8,421 bases of DNA from an uncultured Alphaproteobacteria bacterium (GCA_903929895.1 CAIYWM010000319.1:1-8421), one strand, 5' to 3'; positions 1 to 5,666 are shown, counted from the first letter of the stretch. Numbers and translations are program-made. The notes: generated from the letters alone by a model not told the origin.

Positions 1-453
1 GCCGGCGTCAACGCCTGGGCCGGGGAGGCGACGCATCTCGCCGACCTGTTCGCCGGCATCGGCGCTCTGTCGCTCGGCAAGCCGGGCAAGCTCAGCCTGT
101 TCGAGTACGACCGCCCCTCGGTCGCCGCCGTCGATGCCGCGGCGCGCAAGCTGGGCGGCAACCGCGTGACCGTGCAACTGCGCGATCTCTTCCGCCGGCC
201 GCTGAGCACCAAGGAACTCGAAGCCTTCGACGCCGTCGTGCTCGACCCGCCGCGCGCGGGTGCCGCCGCGCAATGCGCCGAACTCGCCGCCTCGAAGGTC
301 AAGCGCATCGTCTACGGCTCCTGCGACCCCGCCAGCTTCGCCCGCGACGTGCGGACCCTGCAGGACGGCGGCTACCGGCTGGAAAAACTCATGCCCATCG
401 ACCAGTTCCTCTGGTCGGCGCATGTCGAGCTGATCGCGTTGCTGACGCGCTGA
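1..453 (+). CDS. 23S rRNA/tRNA (uracil-5-)-methyltransferase, RlmD/TrmA family, 3' part
   Basis: The reading frame is open from base 1 to the TGA at 451-453, giving the last 150 residues of a class I SAM-dependent RNA methyltransferase. These enzymes transfer a methyl group to C5 of a uridine in rRNA or tRNA through a covalent cysteine adduct. Visible here are the SAM-binding motif ADLFAGIGALSLG (partial residues 14-26), the LDPPRAG loop (81-87), the catalytic-Cys motif YGSCDPASFARD with Cys at codon 322-324, and the C-terminal HVELIALL motif whose Glu (codon 427-429) corresponds to the general base of RumA. The N-terminal part (TRAM or Fe-S cysteine region) lies outside the window, so RlmD, RlmC, TrmA or a generic alphaproteobacterial member cannot be separated. 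The 3' end is convergent with the broken DUF4239 gene, 28 bases away. Family assignment is firm; the exact substrate is unknown. Confidence 0.92.
   Translation, partial: AGVNAWAGEATHLADLFAGIGALSLGKPGKLSLFEYDRPSVAAVDAAARKLGGNRVTVQLRDLFRRPLSTKELEAFDAVVLDPPRAGAAAQCAELAASKVKRIVYGSCDPASFARDVRTLQDGGYRLEKLMPIDQFLWSAHVELIALLTR
375..446 (+). repeat. Direct repeat copy 1 (methyltransferase C-terminal codons)
   Basis: This segment encodes residues RLEKLMPIDQFLWSAHVEL and following, near the end of the methyltransferase. It aligns without gaps, at an offset of 953 bases, to 1328-1399. By hand count 53 of 72 positions are identical; the first 44 positions have only 8 mismatches. Immediately 5' of 375 the similarity stops. 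This is the intact copy, inside a normal gene; the partner is a fragment with no gene body. Confidence 0.85.
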
Positions 454-462
454 TGAGGGGCT

Positions 463-478
463 GTCCGCGCCTGCGGAC
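463..478. terminator. Small hairpin between convergent genes
   Basis: GTCCGC (463-468), a GCCT loop and GCGGAC (473-478) form a perfect 6-bp GC stem in the 28-bp gap between two convergent 3' ends. No T-run follows on either strand, so it is at best a weak or bidirectional terminator. Confidence 0.3.
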
Positions 479-481
479 TCC

Positions 482-1237
482 CTATAGTCCTCTCAGGACC
501 TCGCTCAGCGAGGCCCCGGGCTGGTGCGGCATGAAGACCTGGAAGGGCGCCCCGAAGATCGCGGTGAGGACCAGGCAGGTGCTGAACGACACCGTGAAAA
601 GGCTCACGGCGACCCGCATCGGCCGCCTCTGGCCGAGATGTACGAGCATCAGGGCGATCTGGGTGATCGCGCCGAAGATCACCATGGCGAGGCCCTTGAG
701 CGGCACCGTGGCATCGCTGGCGAGATGCACCCTGTCCTCCCGCGCCCTCATCATGGTCTGGGCCTCGCCGATCAGGATGGCCCGCGACTAGGAATCGAGG
801 CCGGGCTCCCGCACGATCGCGCCCATGAGGTCGTCGAACGCATTCTCGGTCTTGCCGCGAGCCGCCTGGATCACCTTCCCGTGGTCCATCTCGCCGCTGG
901 AGGCTTCGAGGTAGTTCCTGAGTTTCGGGATCACGGCTGCCGTGACGCCCATGGCGTGTGCGGTATGGGCGATCAGGCGCGCGGCATTGGTCTCGCCGGT
1001 CACGAAGCGGCGGGCCTGGATGTCCTTCTGCCAGGCATCGCTGGCCAGCAAGGCGGCATAGAGGCTGAACAGCATGGCAATGCCGTTGAAATAGGGCGCC
1101 ACCACGCCCTTGCAGGACTGGATCGACGCCGAGAGCGGACCACGGGCTTCGGCCGTGAGGATGACGATCGCCAACAGGGCCGGGACGCAAACCGCCAGCA
1201 CCAGTTTCCAGCCTACGCTCAGCTCCAGATACACCAT
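482..1237 (-). pseudogene. DUF4239 (bestrophin-like) membrane protein, interrupted by in-frame TAG
   Basis: One minus-strand frame runs from ATG at 1235-1237 to TAG at 482-484, 252 codons, with a single internal TAG at 788-790 (codon 150). The product resembles DUF4239 family proteins, integral membrane proteins of about 250 residues with unknown function. It has hydrophobic segments near residues 9-27 and 46-66, a soluble middle (WQKDIQARRFVTGETNAARL, then AHAMG), and two more hydrophobic segments near 179-200 and 207-232. The first two helices lie before the stop and the last two after it, and the frame is unbroken through it (LDS-stop-SRAILIGEAQTMMRARE), so this is one gene, not two. The start is set by a strong GGAGG seven bases upstream. 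The stop could be a C-to-T change in a CAG codon (inference) or a sequencing error. If real, a 149-residue fragment lacking the C-terminal helices would be made. Restart at ATG 752-754 is possible but no good ribosome site is seen. Confidence 0.78.
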
Positions 1238-1240
1238 CGA

Positions 1241-1249
1241 CTTTCCTCC
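1241..1249 (-). promoter_or_regulatory. Ribosome binding site of the DUF4239 gene
   Basis: Minus-strand GGAGGAAAG lies with its GGAGG seven bases before the ATG at 1235-1237. It selects this ATG over the earlier in-frame ATGs upstream (the frame is open to at least 1345), whose extra residues show no domain character. Confidence 0.7.
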
Positions 1250-1327
1250 CCCGACGAAGCCGTTGAACGTCCCAGATACCATCATTCGGCCTTGCACGGA
1301 GGGAGGGCATGGTCGGCCGACTCTGTG

Positions 1328-1424
1328 CCGACTGGAGAAACTCATACCTATCGACCAATTTCCCTGGCCGGTTCATGTTGGGGCGATCAATCAGCTGACA
1401 GGAAAACGAGGAGACGACCGATGA
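1328..1424 (+). pseudogene. Degenerate fragment of an RlmD/TrmA-type methyltransferase C-terminus (repeat copy 2)
   Basis: On the plus strand, frame 2, this stretch reads CRLEKLIPIDQFPWPVHV and then GAINQLTGKRGDDR to a TGA at 1422-1424. It matches the real methyltransferase tail (RLEKLMPIDQFLWSAHVELIALLTR) at 375-446. Several codon differences are silent: CGG/CGA, GAA/GAG, CCC/CCT, CAG/CAA, TTC/TTT, GTC/GTT, ACG/ACA. That pattern suggests it diverged while under protein-level selection, so it probably comes from another methyltransferase gene copy, not from a recent local duplication. The presumed general-base Glu is Gly here, and no SAM domain or Cys motif precedes it, so it cannot be a functional enzyme. 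It lies in the gap between the divergent DUF4239 and SDR genes. Its TGA overlaps the SDR start at ATGATG. Confidence 0.75.
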
Positions 1425-2188
1425 TGTTCGATCTTTCCGGCAAGGTGGCCGTGGTAACCGGCGGCAGCCGTGGCATCGGCCGCTCGATCTGCGAACAGAT
1501 GGCCGCCCATGGCGCCAAGGTCGTGGTGTCGAGTCGCAAGCTGCCGGCCTGCGAGGAAGTGGTGAAGGGGATCAAGGAGAAGGGTGGCGAGGCCACGGCC
1601 GTCGCGGCCAGCATCTCCGACAAGGGCCAGCTCGAGAACCTCGTGGCCGAGGCCCGCAAGGCCTATGGCCGCATCGACATCATGGTCTGCAACGCCGCCT
1701 CCAACCCGTATTTCGGCCCGCTCACGGGGCTGAAGGACGAGGTGTTCCAGAAGATCATGCAGAACAACGTGATGTCGAACCTGTGGCTGATGAACATGGT
1801 CGGCCCGGAGATGGCGGAACGGAAGGACGGCGCCTTCATCATCGTTTCGTCGATCGGCGCGCTGGTTGGCTCAGCCCATATCGCCGCCTACAACATGAGC
1901 AAGGCAGCCGATCTCTCGCTGGTGAAGTCGCTGGCCATGGAGTGGGGCAAGCACAACATCCGCGTCAACGCCATCGCGCCCGGCCTGATCCAGACCGACT
2001 TCGCCAAGGCGCTGTGGGACAATCCGCAGATCCGCGCCGCTCAGGAGAACAAGGCGGCCCTGAAGCGCATCGGCCAGCCCGACGACATCGGCGGCGTCGC
2101 GGTGTTCCTCGCCTCCAAGGCCGGCAACTTCATCTGCGGCCAGTGCATCATCGCCGACGGCGGCGTGATCGGTGCCGGCGCGGAGTAG
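1421..2188 (+). CDS. Short-chain dehydrogenase/reductase (SDR), DHRS4-like
   Basis: 255 residues, a normal classical-SDR length. It shows the Rossmann motif TGGSRGIG (13-20), NAAS (91-94), the structural Asn at 115/116, catalytic Ser143/144 in IIVSS, and Tyr157 and Lys161 in YNMSK. It ends with the usual GQCIIADGG stretch. SSRK after the second beta strand (37-40) suggests NADP(H) (inference). VVVSSRK, NAASNPYFGPL and APGLIQTDFAKALW closely resemble the DHRS4-type carbonyl/retinal reductases as I remember them, so it likely reduces a carbonyl or oxidises an alcohol; the substrate is unknown. The start is ATG 1421, or ATG 1424, after AGGAGA at 1409-1414; both spacings (6 or 9) are acceptable. 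It stands alone between the methyltransferase remnant and a large inverted repeat, and is convergent with xthA. Confidence 0.93.
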   Translation: MMFDLSGKVAVVTGGSRGIGRSICEQMAAHGAKVVVSSRKLPACEEVVKGIKEKGGEATAVAASISDKGQLENLVAEARKAYGRIDIMVCNAASNPYFGPLTGLKDEVFQKIMQNNVMSNLWLMNMVGPEMAERKDGAFIIVSSIGALVGSAHIAAYNMSKAADLSLVKSLAMEWGKHNIRVNAIAPGLIQTDFAKALWDNPQIRAAQENKAALKRIGQPDDIGGVAVFLASKAGNFICGQCIIADGGVIGAGAE

Positions 2189-2199
2189 CTACATTCTTC

Positions 2200-2287
2200 T
2201 GTCGTCCTGAGCAGAGCGAAGGACCTGACGCAACGACCAGCGGACTCCCTGGCGGGCGTGAGGTCCTTCGCGGCGCTCAGGACGACA
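2200..2287. repeat. Long inverted repeat between convergent genes (REP/MITE-like palindromic element)
   Basis: Left arm 2200-2231 and right arm 2256-2287 are inverse complements at 28 of 32 positions, separated by 24 bases. Each arm carries a CGTCCTGAGC...GCGAAGGACCT core. The mismatches cluster at 2213-2215 (AGA against GCC) plus one at 2226-2227. It lies 11 bases after the SDR stop and 7 bases before the xthA stop, so in RNA it would form a long hairpin at both 3' ends. The core resembles dispersed palindromes of the form CCTGAGCGAAGCGAAGGA that I recall from many GC-rich genomes, which suggests a multi-copy element as well as a possible bidirectional terminator. Multi-copy status cannot be seen from this window. 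Confidence 0.85.
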
Positions 2288-2294
2288 TGATTTC

Positions 2295-3083
2295 CTAAGC
2301 CGCCACGTCAAGCTCGCACCAGACCGGGACGTGGTCCGACGGTTCGGTCTTGCCGCGTTCGGTCTTGTCGATGCCGACGGCCGTGAGGCGGTCGGCGGCC
2401 TGTGGCGAGAGCAGCAGGTGGTCGATGCGCAGCCCGTTGCCCTTGGGCCAGGCGCCGGCCTGGTAGTCCCAGAACGTGTACTGCTCGCCATCAGGATGGA
2501 ACGCCCGCACCGCGTCGGTCAGGCCTAGGTTGAGCAGCTTGCGGAACGCGGCCCGCGATTCGGGCTGGCAGAGCGCGTCGCCGGCGAAGGCCTTGGGATC
2601 GAACACGTCCATCTCGGTCGGGCAGACATTGTAGTCGCCGCACAGCACGAACATCTCCTCGCGGGATAGCAGCTCGCGGGCGTGGCCCAGCAGCCGCTCC
2701 ATCCAGGCGAGCTTGTAGGTGAACTTCTCGGTGCCGACCGGATTGCCGTTGGGCAGGTACAGTCCGCCGACCGTCAGCGGCCCGCGCGGCGTATGGACCC
2801 GGCCCTCGACATAGCGCGCCGGCTCATCTTCGGCGGCACCGGGCAGGGCGCGCGCCGTCACGTCGAACGCATGGTGGGACAGGAAGGCGACGCCGTTGAA
2901 CCCCTTTTGGCCGACGATCGCCGCCTTGTAGCCGGCCGCCTCGACCTCGAGCGTGGGGAACTGCGGCTCCTGCGCCTTGATCTCCTGCAGCACGACGATG
3001 TCGGGCTTGGCCTCCTGCAGCCACGCCACCAGATTGCCGGTGCGCTTGCGGACGGAGTTCACGTTCCAGGTGGCGATTTTCAT
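2295..3083 (-). CDS. xthA: Exodeoxyribonuclease III (AP endonuclease, EEP family)
   Basis: 262 residues, the usual length for XthA. The enzyme cuts DNA at abasic sites and removes nucleotides 3'-to-5' in base excision repair, in the cytoplasm, using a divalent metal. The signature residues are all present: Asn7 in TWNVNS, Glu34 in LQEIK, Tyr109 and Asn112 in LYLPNGN, Asp150 and Asn152 in GDYNVCPTE, Asp221 in LRIDHLLLS, and the Asp250-His251 pair in SDHVPVW. The ATG at 3081-3083 gives the canonical MKIATWNVNS start; the ribosome site is weak (GAGAGG about 12 bases upstream). It follows the Bug-type receptor gene on the same strand with a 39-base gap, so cotranscription is possible. Its 3' end faces the SDR gene across the inverted repeat at 2200-2287. 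Confidence 0.96.
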   Translation of the reverse strand: MKIATWNVNSVRKRTGNLVAWLQEAKPDIVVLQEIKAQEPQFPTLEVEAAGYKAAIVGQKGFNGVAFLSHHAFDVTARALPGAAEDEPARYVEGRVHTPRGPLTVGGLYLPNGNPVGTEKFTYKLAWMERLLGHARELLSREEMFVLCGDYNVCPTEMDVFDPKAFAGDALCQPESRAAFRKLLNLGLTDAVRAFHPDGEQYTFWDYQAGAWPKGNGLRIDHLLLSPQAADRLTAVGIDKTERGKTEPSDHVPVWCELDVAA

Positions 3084-3122
3084 GAGTTCAGGCTGCCTCT
3101 CTTGCCGCCCTCATAGCATGCC

Positions 3123-4103
3123 TCAGTCCTGCGGCTCGATCTTCGCCTCCTGCACGACCTGCCGCCATTTCTCGCTGTCGGCGCGCACGAAGGCTGCGAA
3201 GTCGGCGGGGCTGTTGACGGTGAAGGTCTCCAGACCCTGTTCGAGCAGTTTGGCCTGCGTCGCGGGGATGACGGCCCGCACCGCGCCGTTGAGGCGCTCG
3301 ACGACCGGGGCCGGTGTCTGGGCCGGGCCGAACAGGCCGACCCAGCCGCCGGCATCCATGCCGCGTAGCTCGGGCAGGCCCGATTCGGCCAAGGTCGGCA
3401 TGTCGGGCAGGGTGGGCGAGCGCTTGAGGGTCGAGACGGCGAGGCCCTTGGCCTGTCCCGCCTTGATGCGGGCCAGCGCGCCGGGGGCGCCGTCGAACAG
3501 GAACTGGATGCGGCCGGCCGCGAGGTCGAGCTGCGCCGGGCCGCTGCCGCGATAGGGGACATGCACCATGTCTAGGCCGAGGCGCAGGCGCAGCATCTCC
3601 ATGATCAGGTGGTTGAGATTGCCCTGGCCGAACGAGCCGTAGCTCGTCTTGCCGGGATTGGCCTTCACGTAGGCCACGAACTCGGCGGTGGTGCTGACCG
3701 GCACGTCGGAAGCGGCCAGCAGGACAAGGGCGCCGCGCGCGATGCCGGCGATCGGTGTGAAGTCGCGCTCGACGACATAGGGCACGTTCTTCGTGACCCA
3801 TGGGCCGCTGGCGATCGGCGAATTCGAGGTGAGGAGCAAGGTGTAGCCGTTGGGCGCGGCGCGGGCGACGCTGGCGCTGCCCATGATGCCCGAGGCGCCG
3901 GCCCGGTTGTCGATGACCAGGCGCTGCCCGATCTCCGTCGACAGCGGTTCGAGCAGGAGGCGACCGCTGATGTCGGCGGCATTGCCGGGCGGATAGGGCA
4001 CCACGAGGGTGACCGGTCGGGCCGGCCAGGCCTCCTGCGCGGTCGCGGGAAGGGCAAGAAGGCTCGCCGCCGAGAAGGCGAAGCCGCGTCGTCCGATGTT
4101 CAT
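3123..4103 (-). CDS. Tripartite tricarboxylate transporter substrate-binding protein (Bug/TctC family)
   Basis: 326 residues, typical for Bug periplasmic receptors, which bind small carboxylates and deliver them to TctAB-type permeases. The N-terminus, MNIGRRGFAFSAASLLALPA then TAQEA, is an export signal with likely cleavage after ATA near residue 22; the RRGFAF pair could direct Tat export (inference). Family marks are RPVTLVVPYPPGNAADISGR (29-48), the LVIDNRAGASG stretch (62-72), NPGKTSYGSFGQGN, VPYRGSGPAQLDLAAGRIQF, and LPDMPTLAESGLP. Start ATG 4101-4103 has AGGGAG five bases upstream. No permease genes (TctA/TctB) lie nearby, so it is an orphan receptor, as is common in this hugely expanded family. 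It sits between erpA and xthA on their strand. The ligand cannot be read from sequence. Confidence 0.94.
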   Translation of the reverse strand: MNIGRRGFAFSAASLLALPATAQEAWPARPVTLVVPYPPGNAADISGRLLLEPLSTEIGQRLVIDNRAGASGIMGSASVARAAPNGYTLLLTSNSPIASGPWVTKNVPYVVERDFTPIAGIARGALVLLAASDVPVSTTAEFVAYVKANPGKTSYGSFGQGNLNHLIMEMLRLRLGLDMVHVPYRGSGPAQLDLAAGRIQFLFDGAPGALARIKAGQAKGLAVSTLKRSPTLPDMPTLAESGLPELRGMDAGGWVGLFGPAQTPAPVVERLNGAVRAVIPATQAKLLEQGLETFTVNSPADFAAFVRADSEKWRQVVQEAKIEPQD

Positions 4104-4315
4104 TGAAGCTCCCTGAAGGCCGGGAGGCTACCAGCCGGCCCGTCAGGGAAGAAGAAGCCGCAGCCGCAACGCGGACGGGATCGTCTGCTTCACCATTCAC
4201 ATGGGGAAGTGCCCCGCTTTATGGGGCGATGGGGCCGAAGTGGGCGTTCTTTCTTCGGCGCTCCCGGACATTGCTACGCAATGTCCTGCCGCTCAGCAGC
4301 CGGGCTTCGCTCGGC
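4104..4315. other. Intergenic region between erpA and the Bug gene
   Basis: 212 bases hold the 3' hairpins of erpA (4266-4316) and the upstream region of the Bug gene. Apart from the Bug ribosome site (AGGGAG just before 4103) I see no convincing promoter hexamers and no small gene with a good start site. Confidence 0.5.
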
Positions 4316-4316
4316 T
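4266..4316 (-). terminator. Tandem hairpins downstream of erpA
   Basis: Two stems lie immediately after the erpA stop codon on the minus strand. The first, 4298-4316, has 8-bp arms (AGCCGAGC and GCCCGGCT on the minus strand, one G-T pair) and a 3-base loop, and overlaps the stop codon. The second, 4266-4286, is a perfect 9-bp stem (GGACATTGC and its complement) with a 3-base loop. No U-run follows either, so this could be a terminator, a 3'-end stabiliser, or a degraded palindromic repeat. The perfect stem is the clearer of the two. Confidence 0.5.
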
Positions 4317-4648
4317 TAAACGCTGAACGAGTTGCCGCAGCCGCAGGAGGAGGTGGCGTTCGGGTTCTTCACCTGGAACGCGGCGCCTACCATTTCCTCG
4401 ACATAGTCGAGCTGGCTGCCCTTGAGGAACTCGAGCGAGGTGGCGTCGACCAGGACGGCGGCGCCGTCATGCTCGATGACCAGGTCGTCCTCGTTGCGCG
4501 CTTCCTCGAACGAGAAATTGTACTGGAAGCCCGAGCAGCCGCCGCCGAGGACCGCCACCCGCATCATGACGGGCTTGGGCTCCTTGGAAGCCAGGAAGGC
4601 GATCCGCTTGGCCGCATTGGAAGTCACGGAGAAGGTGGTGTCGGTCAT
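4316..4648 (-). CDS. erpA: Iron-sulfur cluster insertion protein, A-type carrier (ErpA/HesB-IscA family)
   Basis: 110 residues from the ATG, normal for an A-type carrier. These proteins hold a transient [Fe-S] cluster and pass it to client enzymes. The three ligand cysteines are present: Cys38 in LGGGCSGFQY and Cys102/Cys104 in the C-terminal SSCGCGNSF. The FVDATSLEFL-type core (here LVDATSLEFLKGSQLDYVEE) and VKNPNA are typical of ErpA. An in-frame GTG two codons earlier (4652-4654) could also be the start. Neither has a Shine-Dalgarno sequence. A promoter-like pair upstream places transcription start at about the start codon, so the mRNA may be leaderless (inference). The gene stands alone between two hairpins, with the permease gene 49 bases upstream and terminated separately. 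ErpA versus IscA rests on the C-terminal motif and length and is fairly sure. Confidence 0.93.
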   Translation of the reverse strand: MTDTTFSVTSNAAKRIAFLASKEPKPVMMRVAVLGGGCSGFQYNFSFEEARNEDDLVIEHDGAAVLVDATSLEFLKGSQLDYVEEMVGAAFQVKNPNATSSCGCGNSFSV

Positions 4649-4665
4649 ACCCACAAGATGTGGTT
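4649..4665. promoter_or_regulatory. Palindrome overlapping the erpA -10 region
   Basis: CCACA (4651-4655), AGA, TGTGG (4659-4663) is a perfect 5-bp dyad. One more matching pair lies outside it (4649/4665), beyond a mismatch. It covers the putative -10 element of erpA, a position suited to a repressor site. I do not match it to a known regulator, and such a short dyad may be chance. Confidence 0.3.
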
Positions 4666-4683
4666 GTCGAGGCGATTCGTCAA
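4655..4683 (-). promoter_or_regulatory. Putative erpA promoter
   Basis: On the minus strand TTGACG (4678-4683) is followed after exactly 17 bases by CATCTT (4655-4660). The -35 matches five of six consensus bases; the -10 matches only three. Initiation 6-7 bases downstream would fall at about 4648-4649, at the erpA ATG. The element lies between a terminator and the gene, just where a separate promoter is needed. Confidence 0.45.
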
Positions 4684-4690
4684 TCCCGAC

Positions 4691-4715
4691 AAAAACCCTA
4701 GGAGATTAGGGTTTT
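4691..4715 (-). terminator. Intrinsic terminator of the DMT permease gene
   Basis: A perfect 9-bp stem, AAAACCCTA (4692-4700) with TAGGGTTTT (4707-4715) and a 6-base loop, ends on the minus strand in a run of five T (4691-4695). The permease stop codon TAG (4698-4700) lies inside the stem. The stem is AT-rich at its base, which limits its strength. Confidence 0.6.
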
Positions 4716-5594
4716 CCGGAGAGCCCGCGCCCGGACCCGCTCGCGGTGGAGGATGTAGAGGCCCGAGCCGATGACGAGCGGCAAGCCGTACCAGACGGTC
4801 CAGGACGGCTCCTCCTCGAACCACAGGTAGCCGTAGGCCATGGCGAGTACGATGGCGACATAGTCGAACGGCGCCAGAATGGCGGCCGGGGCGAGCCGCC
4901 AGGCCCGGGTGATCAGGATCTGGGCGCAGCCGCCCAGCAGGCCGAGCGTCAGCAACCAGACCCAGTCGAGCAAGGGCGGCCACTTCCATTCCGGGAGGGC
5001 GCAGGCCAGCGACACGAGACTGCCGACGACGGCGAACCAGAACAGGGTCACGACGTCGGGATCGTGGCGGCTCAGCTTGCGGACCAGCACGGTCGAGAGC
5101 GCATAGCAGAAGGTTGCCGCCAGGATGACCAGAGAGACCAGGTGGAACTCGATCGCCCAGGGATCGAGCATGATCAGCACGCCCAGGAAGCCCACGCCGA
5201 CCGCGGTCCAGCGCCGCCAGCCGACCGGCTCGCCGAGACTCGGTACCGACAGCGCCACCATGAACAGGGGCGCGGCGAAGGAGATCGCATAGGCATCGAC
5301 CAGCGGCATGCGCGGGAAGGCGTAGAAAAAGCCGAACATGCTGCCGAAGCCGATGGCGACCCGCAGAGCCTGCAGCCCCGGCCGGGTGCTGCGCACCACC
5401 CGCAGGCCGCCGGCATGCCAGATCATCACCGCGACGGGCAGCAGGGCCACGGCGCTGCGGAAGACCATGAGCTGGAAGGAGCCGTAGGTGCCGCCCAGCC
5501 CCTTGACCATCGCGTCCATCGTGCAAAAGAGCACGAGCGCGCTCATCTTGAAGTAGATGCCGTGCAGGGCGGTCTGGCTGGGTGCGGGCGGCAA
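4698..5594 (-). CDS. EamA/DMT superfamily permease
   Basis: 298 residues with about ten hydrophobic helices in two EamA repeats (roughly residues 12-145 and 150-290). This is the drug/metabolite transporter architecture of inner-membrane permeases that move amino acids, nucleotide-like solutes or S-adenosylmethionine. Recognisable features are MDAMVKGLGGTY in helix 1, FRSAVALLPVAV, YAFPRMPLVDAYAISFAAPL, and the closing WFEEEPSWTVWYGLPLVIGS before a basic tail. The substrate is unknown. The start is uncertain. TTG at 5592-5594 gives a normal-length N-terminus but has no adjacent ribosome site, and the next ATG (5544-5546) would cut into helix 1. The 3' end carries its own terminator, and the 5' end is divergent from the cyclase gene. 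Confidence 0.9.
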   Translation of the reverse strand: MPPAPSQTALHGIYFKMSALVLFCTMDAMVKGLGGTYGSFQLMVFRSAVALLPVAVMIWHAGGLRVVRSTRPGLQALRVAIGFGSMFGFFYAFPRMPLVDAYAISFAAPLFMVALSVPSLGEPVGWRRWTAVGVGFLGVLIMLDPWAIEFHLVSLVILAATFCYALSTVLVRKLSRHDPDVVTLFWFAVVGSLVSLACALPEWKWPPLLDWVWLLTLGLLGGCAQILITRAWRLAPAAILAPFDYVAIVLAMAYGYLWFEEEPSWTVWYGLPLVIGSGLYILHRERVRARALRKTLIS

Positions 5595-5666
5595 GGTCGC
5601 GCTATTTGGCTTGGGCGCCTTCCTCTGTAAAGTGACGTTGTTGGGGGATCAGGGGATCGAAAGCGC
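5595..5666. promoter_or_regulatory. Divergent promoter region of the permease and cyclase genes
   Basis: Only 72 bases separate the two divergent start codons. On the minus strand TTTACA (5626-5631) followed at 17 bases by CAAATA (5603-5608) is a weak promoter candidate for the permease. On the plus strand the only clear element is AGGGGA (5651-5656), ten bases before the GTG of the cyclase. No operator is evident. Confidence 0.3.

Noticed and set aside
482..754. A separate 90-residue small membrane protein
   Set aside because: It is in the same frame as the upstream segment, separated only by one TAG, and it supplies the two C-terminal helices expected of a DUF4239 protein; there is no good ribosome site at its ATG.
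372..1376. 334-codon minus-strand open frame across the same region
   Set aside because: It is a different frame from the DUF4239 gene. The product is Arg/Gly/Pro-rich, as expected of a shadow frame in GC-rich DNA, and it covers the methyltransferase tail antisense.
524..1420. Long plus-strand open frame running in frame into the SDR gene, which would add about 299 residues to its N-terminus
   Set aside because: It is antisense to the DUF4239 gene. Its translation is rich in His, Arg, Asp and Gly with no domain character, and the SDR begins canonically at 1421 with a good ribosome site.
3088..4200. 370-codon minus-strand frame overlapping the Bug receptor gene
   Set aside because: It is out of frame with the receptor, Arg/Pro/Gly-rich, and lacks family motifs; the receptor frame has a signal peptide and conserved motifs.
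4746..5630. 294-codon plus-strand open frame opposite the permease gene
   Set aside because: The composition (many Gln, His, Asp, Arg) is that of an antisense shadow of a hydrophobic membrane protein; there is no domain or ribosome site.
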